From Bacteroidales bacterium UBA5072 (GTDB lineage: Bacteria; Bacteroidota; Bacteroidia; Bacteroidales; UBA10428), in NCBI GenBank assembly GCA_002415855.1, contig DIAS01000067.1, positions 2,883 to 13,347 of the forward strand: a DNA stretch of 10,465 bases. The letters run 5' to 3'. Of the stretch, positions 6,854-10,465 are shown one piece after another. Numbering within the stretch: position 1 is the first letter of the stretch; the number at the start of each line of letters is the position of its first letter. The notes beneath the pieces are model-generated. The model saw nothing but the letters and a program-made list of their open reading frames with translations. It searched no databases and had not been told where the DNA came from. A program made the translations under genes and the position numbers.

Positions 6854-7537
6854 TCAGCTATTGGTAATTAAAACTTCGTATTTGCCCGGTTTTAATATTT
6901 CAAATTCAAGAGAACATTGTCTGTCTCCGCCTGAAGTCCTGATTATAAAATGGATTGAACAATTGTTAGGGCAGATAAAGTCGTAAATCGAGAAATTCTT
7001 ATTCTCCTTATGCAAATTTCCGGAAGATGTATTGACTGTCAGCCCGGTAGGGACATATTTTGTCATCGCTCCAACGAATGATATTTTTATTTGTGATCCT
7101 TTATCATCAATCTTCTTTATTGAGTATGATTCAATGCCTGTCTGATTGGTAATTCTGTAGTATTCATCCGGATTTGCTGTACCAACGTAATCTCCATTTT
7201 TCCAGTAACCTTTCATTGTCATTTTCTTTCCGTTCAGGGTATAGGAGAATTTTCCCGCGCCATTTTTAAGCCCGTTTGTCCAGTATCCGTCGAATACATC
7301 TCCATTCCTGAAAGTATATTTTCCTTTTCCGTCAGGCAATCCATTTTTAAACATACCCGTGTATGAATCCTCAGCTTTGGCTGTTCCTTTTCCATTTGCG
7401 AGTCCGTCTTTGCATTGACCATTGTATGTGCCGGAGATTTCCTTCAACAGAACCCTGCAGGAGTCATTTTGCTGCGCGAATGCATAAGCAGTACTTAAGT
7501 AAAGTATTGCCAGGCAAGGAATGATTTTCGTTCTCAT
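6854..7537 (-). CDS. Secreted MORN-repeat protein
   Basis: 227 residues. Residues 1-21 form a Sec signal peptide with an AFA cleavage site before QQNDSC, so the protein is exported. Residues 37-119 hold three to four MORN repeats: YNGQCKDGLANGKGTAKA (38-55), YTGMFKNGLPDGKGKYTFRN (59-78), FDGYWTNGLKNGAGKFSYT (82-100) and a decayed MKGYWKNGDYVG (108-119). MORN repeats are beta-hairpins that stack into an elongated sheet and usually mediate binding, not catalysis. Residues 120-227 form a second beta-rich domain (IKISFVGAMTKY, FSIYDFICPNNCSIHFII, LEFEILKPGKYEVLI) with a Cys pair at about 189 and 193. I do not recognise it. It starts 24 bp after the hemerythrin gene and may be read from the same promoter. 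Confidence 0.85.
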   Translation of the reverse strand: MRTKIIPCLAILYLSTAYAFAQQNDSCRVLLKEISGTYNGQCKDGLANGKGTAKAEDSYTGMFKNGLPDGKGKYTFRNGDVFDGYWTNGLKNGAGKFSYTLNGKKMTMKGYWKNGDYVGTANPDEYYRITNQTGIESYSIKKIDDKGSQIKISFVGAMTKYVPTGLTVNTSSGNLHKENKNFSIYDFICPNNCSIHFIIRTSGGDRQCSLEFEILKPGKYEVLITNS

Positions 7538-7561
7538 GATTTACCGCTATTTATTATGCTG

Positions 7562-8113
7562 TCAGGATTGCTCTAAATATTTAGCTTTGAATTTCTCCAG
7601 CATGAGGTGCAATTCAAGATGTTTGCCTTTTCCAATTACTTCATTTTCAAAGGTTTCAAATTTATTCAACAGTTCAACTTGTTTCGCCTGGGAAAGCCTG
7701 GCATCTCCCATAGGGAATAATACAGAATTCTCCTTTTGTATATGATTTCTCAGAAGGTTGATATATGCAGTTGAAGATTCTGCAAACTTCTCAGGCTGGA
7801 CCATATTACCTGAAAAGGAACTTTGCATATGCCTGACTAGTTCTCTTCCTTTTTCATGTTCGAGAAGCATTACGCCAATGGGACCATTTTCTCTTTTAAT
7901 CCCTGCTTCCTCAAGGGCCGGAAAGAGAAATCCTTCTTCTTTCCCGTGGTGACATTTATCCGCGAAAGTTTTAATGAAGTCAATAATCTGTTCTATGTCT
8001 TGATTATCAACTTTTTGTGAATCGTTGAGCAGGGAACACATTTTTTCCAGGACATTTAGCGCATGTTGAATAGCCTTGTGCTCCTCAACCAGGTCTTCGC
8101 TGGCTTTTTCCAT
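7562..8113 (-). CDS. Hemerythrin-domain (HHE) protein
   Basis: 183 residues, cytoplasmic, all-helical. The di-iron ligands of a hemerythrin four-helix bundle are all recognisable: His12 in EEHKAI, His56 and Glu60 in CHHGKEEGFLFPAL (HxxxE), His86 in LLEHEKGRELV, and His124 and Glu128 in NHIQKENSVLFP (HxxxE). The GxxxE/LFP pattern is that of bacterial stand-alone hemerythrins, which bind oxygen or nitric oxide or help protect iron centres from oxidation. The exact role here is not determined. A C-terminal helix (residues 141-183) extends beyond the bundle. The gene has its own promoter-like -7 element and, unlike every other complete gene in the window, a strong Shine-Dalgarno before its start. 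The MORN-repeat gene follows 24 bp downstream. Confidence 0.93.
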   Translation of the reverse strand: MEKASEDLVEEHKAIQHALNVLEKMCSLLNDSQKVDNQDIEQIIDFIKTFADKCHHGKEEGFLFPALEEAGIKRENGPIGVMLLEHEKGRELVRHMQSSFSGNMVQPEKFAESSTAYINLLRNHIQKENSVLFPMGDARLSQAKQVELLNKFETFENEVIGKGKHLELHLMLEKFKAKYLEQS

Positions 8114-8117
8114 AATT

Positions 8118-8126
8118 GACCTCCTT
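8118..8126 (-). promoter_or_regulatory. Strong Shine-Dalgarno for the hemerythrin gene
   Basis: The minus strand reads AAGGAGGTC, with six bases (TCAATT) between GGAGG and the ATG at 8113. This is a near-complete match to the anti-Shine-Dalgarno. None of the other eleven complete genes here has one. CCTTTT just upstream (8130-8135 side) is complementary to the AAAAGG of the site, so part of it could be paired in the mRNA, though the loop would be very tight. Confidence 0.85.
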
Positions 8127-8146
8127 TTTAAAAGGTTATTTCAAAT

Positions 8147-8154
8147 CAAAGTTA
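8147..8154 (-). promoter_or_regulatory. Bacteroidota-type -7 promoter element for the hemerythrin gene
   Basis: The minus strand reads TAACTTTG, an exact match to the Bacteroidota -7 consensus TAnnTTTG, 33 bp before the hemerythrin start. It would give a leader of roughly 25-30 nt containing the Shine-Dalgarno. The -33 partner (TTTG or TTG about 19-21 bp further up) is poor: I see only TTTC in ATTTCCG. It is the only exact -7 match I found in a gene-start position in this window. Confidence 0.5.
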
Positions 8155-8204
8155 AAAATATCAGCACGGAAATGGAATTACAGATGACCTCGCGGCAGAA
8201 CTAA

Positions 8205-8444
8205 TTAGTTAGTGTCATTATTTTGTCCTTTCATCATTTCCTTTATTTCATCTAACTTATTAATAATTAATTGGTTCGATACGGAGTTTCGATAATTCAT
8301 CATTATTATTTTAATTGATATTAATAATACTCCAGCTTCTAAAAGAATATCGTGTGACAATCCTTTTGTAAATAATGCTACTGCAAAAAGAAGGAACGTA
8401 ATTACAATAACTGTTAAATCTGTTTTTGATAAGTACTTTCTCAT
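8205..8444 (-). CDS. Small two-helix membrane protein, unknown function
   Basis: 79 residues. A basic N-terminus (MRKYLSK) is followed by a hydrophobic helix at about 9-26 (DLTVIVITFLLFAVALF), a short turn with GLSHD, a second helix at about 33-49 (ILLEAGVLLISIKIIMM), and a polar C-terminal helix (SNQLIINKLDEIKEMMKG) with spacing that could form a short coiled coil. The predicted form is a helical hairpin with both ends in the cytoplasm. I recognise no family. The very low GC (about a quarter of bases in 8221-8340 by hand count) matches the next two genes upstream. It lies 75 bp after the methyltransferase-like gene and 91 bp before the hemerythrin gene. The length and helix pattern support a real gene, but the evidence is modest. 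Confidence 0.65.
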   Translation of the reverse strand: MRKYLSKTDLTVIVITFLLFAVALFTKGLSHDILLEAGVLLISIKIIMMNYRNSVSNQLIINKLDEIKEMMKGQNNDTN

Positions 8445-8519
8445 ATGCTTATAGTTTTGTTCATTAAATATAAAGACCTTTCATCGGTTCGTTCTTAAGG
8501 GCAATCTTTGGTTTTGTAT

Positions 8520-8993
8520 TCAAAGGTATCGTCTGACCTTTGATTTATACTCTTTATAATCATTTCCAAATGTTGTTTCAAGGAATTTTTCTTCACCAAT
8601 GATTATAAAGTGATATACTGTTATGCTGTAAATACCCATGATAATGATCAGGGGTGTTAAGAAATAAATAATCGAGGCAATGGTCATAAGATCAAAACCC
8701 AAATACATCGGGTTTCTGGAGAGTCTGTAAATGCCGCTGGTTTTGAACTTTGTTTTCTTCGCAGGTAAGCCAAATCTGGTGGACCTTCCCAAAAGTATGA
8801 GACTAATTAAAGCAATAAGAAATCCTATAATCAGAAGTCCATATGAGACGTAATTGCTGTAAGCAAAAGAATGCCTTGGTAAGAAATCAATATTAAGAAT
8901 TGCAAGGAGTAATCCAATCCAGGTAAAATACCCTGTAATTTTTCCGGAGTAGAAAGTGAATGGATTGATTGTAGCTTTACCGAAAACTTCCAT
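8520..8993 (-). CDS. ICMT/PEMT-like integral membrane methyltransferase
   Basis: 157 residues with four to five hydrophobic segments at about 19-36, 47-69, 98-112 and 113-132. The C-terminal half has the isoprenylcysteine-carboxyl-methyltransferase / phospholipid-methyltransferase signature: TSGIYRLSRNPMYLGFDLM at 85-103, then after the last membrane segment GEEKFLETTFGNDYKEYKSK at 133-152 with Glu134/Glu135, ending KVRRYL. In ICMT enzymes these two parts bind S-adenosylmethionine at the membrane surface. Bacterial members are common, and their substrates are mostly unknown (lipids, isoprenoids or small thiols are possible). The 'RNPMY' and 'EE' elements are intact, so activity is plausible. 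The gap upstream to the MBL gene is 181 bp, enough for a promoter. AT-rich like its neighbours. Confidence 0.87.
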   Translation of the reverse strand: MEVFGKATINPFTFYSGKITGYFTWIGLLLAILNIDFLPRHSFAYSNYVSYGLLIIGFLIALISLILLGRSTRFGLPAKKTKFKTSGIYRLSRNPMYLGFDLMTIASIIYFLTPLIIIMGIYSITVYHFIIIGEEKFLETTFGNDYKEYKSKVRRYL

Positions 8994-9174
8994 GATATAT
9001 AGTTAATAATTAATGATATAGGTACATTTAATTATGACCGCTAACTGGCTGGTAATAGAGCAGGGCGTTTATAAAACACACCTGGGTATTTTAAGATAGA
9101 AGCCGGATTGCAACGCGGGAAACCTATCAATTTTATTTTCCGTACCAGGCACTGACGTATAAATTATTTTATTT
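8994..9174. other. 181-bp intergenic region
   Basis: No open frame of note. The part next to 8994 is very AT-rich and is the likely promoter region of the methyltransferase-like gene, though no exact TAnnTTTG is present. Near the MBL stop, 9141-9157 forms a short bulged stem (CGT-CAG paired with CTG-ACG). In the minus direction it is followed by A-rich, not T-rich, sequence, so it is not a standard terminator for the MBL gene. Confidence 0.5.
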
Positions 9175-10077
9175 CTATTGGTACCTGTTTAAAATGTTGT
9201 AATTAAAGTCCTTCAGGTCATCTGTTGATAAGATTTGACCGTGACCATCAATTACTGTTTCAATATAGTTCATCCGGGTTCCGATCCAGTTGATTGCCCG
9301 TGTGTATTTTACCACATCTGTTGACTGTAAATCACTTATACCTGGCCTTCCATATTTTGAAAACAAGTCTCCGATAAAAATTGTACGAATTTCAGGCACA
9401 TAAATCACGATATCGCTATTGGAATGGAATTTACCGAAATAGATCATTTCGAATGTAGTATCTCCAAGGTCAAGTTTCATACTGTCAGTGAATGTAATTT
9501 CAGGTAGTATAACAGGGGCATGGTTCTTCACATCATAGTATGCACTCAGGTATCTGATTTTTTGAGTGAAGTTGTCGTCCCATTCAGGGCTATTTGGAAC
9601 AGACTGCTGTAGTTTCTGCTGGTAATCTTCGGCAATTTTGTAAAAACTCGTCATCGATTTCTCCGGATCAGTCCATCGTTCAGATGATTCCTTACGGCAA
9701 AACTCATGTCCTACAACTTTAGCCTGTGAGAAGATGCTATTACCTGCGATATGGTCATGGTGACCATGTGTGTTGATTACATATTCATAATCATCCTGAT
9801 GAAATATATTTTCAATAGTTTTTCTGTATCTGGCAGTTAACGCCGTTGAAATTCCTGCGTCAATGATAACAATACCCTGTTCAGTATTTATTGCCGTAAT
9901 GGCATCGTAGCCAAAATTAACAATTATAGTACGCTCATTAATTTTTTGAACTTTAATTAATGAGTCAACTTTCTGTGAATCAATATTGCTTAACGTAATT
10001 TGTTTTGAATTACACCCTGAGAAAGTAAACAAAAAGTCGCATAAAAGGAAGATAATCAAAGATCCTTTAATATTCAT
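9175..10077 (-). CDS. MBL-fold metallo-hydrolase, lipoprotein
   Basis: 300 residues. Residues 1-22 are a lipoprotein signal ending FSGC (Cys22), giving an envelope location. The metallo-beta-lactamase fold is complete: IVIIDAGIS (69-77), the zinc motif NTHGHHDHIAG with His104, His106, Asp108 and His109, FHSNSDIVIYVPE with His218, FIGDLF with Asp237, and VIDGHG with His279. Asp237 as the bridging ligand points to a two-metal hydrolase of the glyoxalase II-like type; class B1 beta-lactamases have cysteine there. A helical insert at about 130-185 (KSMTSFYKIAEDYQQKLQQ) lies between the first and second metal motifs and may shape the substrate pocket. The substrate is not predictable. AT-rich, with about 25% GC in 9781-9840 by hand count, far below the gene at the right edge. 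No Shine-Dalgarno. Confidence 0.92.
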   Translation of the reverse strand: MNIKGSLIIFLLCDFLFTFSGCNSKQITLSNIDSQKVDSLIKVQKINERTIIVNFGYDAITAINTEQGIVIIDAGISTALTARYRKTIENIFHQDDYEYVINTHGHHDHIAGNSIFSQAKVVGHEFCRKESSERWTDPEKSMTSFYKIAEDYQQKLQQSVPNSPEWDDNFTQKIRYLSAYYDVKNHAPVILPEITFTDSMKLDLGDTTFEMIYFGKFHSNSDIVIYVPEIRTIFIGDLFSKYGRPGISDLQSTDVVKYTRAINWIGTRMNYIETVIDGHGQILSTDDLKDFNYNILNRYQ

Positions 10078-10314
10078 TTTATTACTTTCTGTTACAAATG
10101 TTTAGATTCAATTGCCCGGCTTTCTTCTGCACACAGTACTGCATGTAGTTAACCTTCGGAGGCATGTGTCTGCAGCTCAGTTAGTTGACAAAAGTTTACG
10201 TGAAGTGTCCTCACCGAATGCAGTGATGTCTGACAAGCCTTACACGATGAGATAACGGGGCTTGGAACAGGCTATTCAACACACTCCGGACCCTGTCAGA
10301 TATCTGTTCCGGGT
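10078..10314. other. 237-bp intergenic region
   Basis: No gene is supported. The bases next to 10077 should hold the promoter of the MBL gene. AACATTTG, one mismatch from TAnnTTTG, reads on the minus strand at about 10095-10102 without a -33 partner. GGAACAG (10264-10270) and CTGTTCC (10304-10310) form a perfect 7-bp inverted repeat just beyond the stop of the right-edge gene, with a long 33-nt loop and no T-run. This could be a weak processing or termination structure, or chance. Confidence 0.4.
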
Positions 10315-10465
10315 TTACTCTTGCCTGACTATATCGACCGAGATCTCCACCGCCGGAATCGTTCCTCTGTTCTCAAGCCGGTGTATGGTGTTCCTATCCT
10401 CGGGCCAGCCCACTCCCGGTCCATAGTCCGTAGCGACTCCATTTCGATGGTCAGTGATCGTTCCC
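10315..10465 (-). CDS. C-terminal fragment of a cupin-like protein, cut by the window edge
   Basis: The last 49 codons of a gene entering from the right edge and ending at the TAA complement at 10315-10317. The readable protein includes ATDYGPGVGWPEDRNTIH (11-28) followed by RLENRGTIPAVEISVDIVRQ (29-48). His28-x3-Asn32 fits the second cupin motif (G-x5-P-x-G-x2-H-x3-N), preceded by a glycine/proline turn and followed by the expected final beta-strand. The protein is therefore probably a small cupin-domain protein, with His28 as part of a metal or ligand site. GC is high (about 62% in 10381-10440 by hand count) with G/C-rich third positions, unlike the AT-rich MBL gene next to it. With only the tail visible, function and family remain tentative. 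Confidence 0.5.
   Translation of the reverse strand, partial: GTITDHRNGVATDYGPGVGWPEDRNTIHRLENRGTIPAVEISVDIVRQE

Noticed and set aside
9036..9060. CGCTAAC-type sequence in the 8994-9174 gap, considered as an integron attC core.
   Set aside because: It does not fit RYYYAAC/GTTRRRY, has no paired second core site, and no integrase or cassette structure is present.
9141..9157. Short bulged stem followed by T-rich DNA on the plus strand, considered as a terminator.
   Set aside because: The T-rich side is correct only for plus-strand transcription, and there is no plus-strand gene. In the minus direction it is followed by A-rich sequence.
10173..10185. CAGCTCAGTTAGT resembles the D-arm of a tRNA.
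   Set aside because: No acceptor stem pairs, no anticodon arm and no TTCRA-type loop follow at the right distance, so it is a chance match.
1..10465. CRISPR arrays, insertion sequences, phage genes, toxin-antitoxin or defence systems.
   Set aside because: I saw no spaced direct repeats, terminal inverted repeats, transposase, nuclease or helicase motifs on either strand.

Overview
The window reads as chromosomal sequence from a member of the Bacteroidota, probably a free-living Bacteroidales-like organism or a metagenome-assembled genome. The evidence is the number of short-signal lipoproteins, translation starts that lack Shine-Dalgarno sequences (11 of the 12 complete genes), one exact match to the Bacteroidota -7 promoter element (TAnnTTTG), and families common in that phylum (DUF3795, DUF4256, LpqC-like esterases, SUMF1-like proteins). 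The species cannot be named from sequence reading alone.

All fourteen genes, including one cut at each edge, lie on the minus strand, so transcription runs from high to low coordinates. Right edge (10465-10315): the end of a GC-rich cupin-like gene. 10077-8205: three AT-rich genes, namely an MBL-fold lipoprotein hydrolase, an integral-membrane ICMT/PEMT-like methyltransferase and a small two-helix membrane protein. 8154-6854: a hemerythrin-domain protein with its own promoter and an exceptionally strong Shine-Dalgarno, followed 24 bp later by a secreted MORN-repeat protein. 6767-4769: DUF4256, DUF3795 and a periplasmic nucleoside-hydrolase-like lipoprotein, the last two separated by only 4 bp. 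4698-1908: an AhpD-like CxxC protein, a SUMF1-domain secreted protein, an LpqC-type esterase lipoprotein and a VOC-fold protein, with gaps of 30, 7 and 15 bp that suggest one transcript. 1797-1: a YtcJ-type amidohydrolase lipoprotein and, 5 bp on, the N-terminus of another lipoprotein.

Taken together this is a run of short operons rich in envelope hydrolases (amidohydrolase, carboxylesterase, nucleoside hydrolase, metallo-hydrolase), with small redox or metal-binding cytoplasmic proteins (AhpD-like, hemerythrin, DUF3795, VOC) between them. It looks like scavenging and housekeeping accessory content. I see no RNA gene, CRISPR array, insertion sequence, phage gene or recognisable defence system. 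The items most worth a second look are the lone strong Shine-Dalgarno at the hemerythrin gene, a SUMF1-like protein without the sulfatase-activating cysteine pair, and a nucleoside hydrolase with an altered metal loop and no usual active-site histidine.
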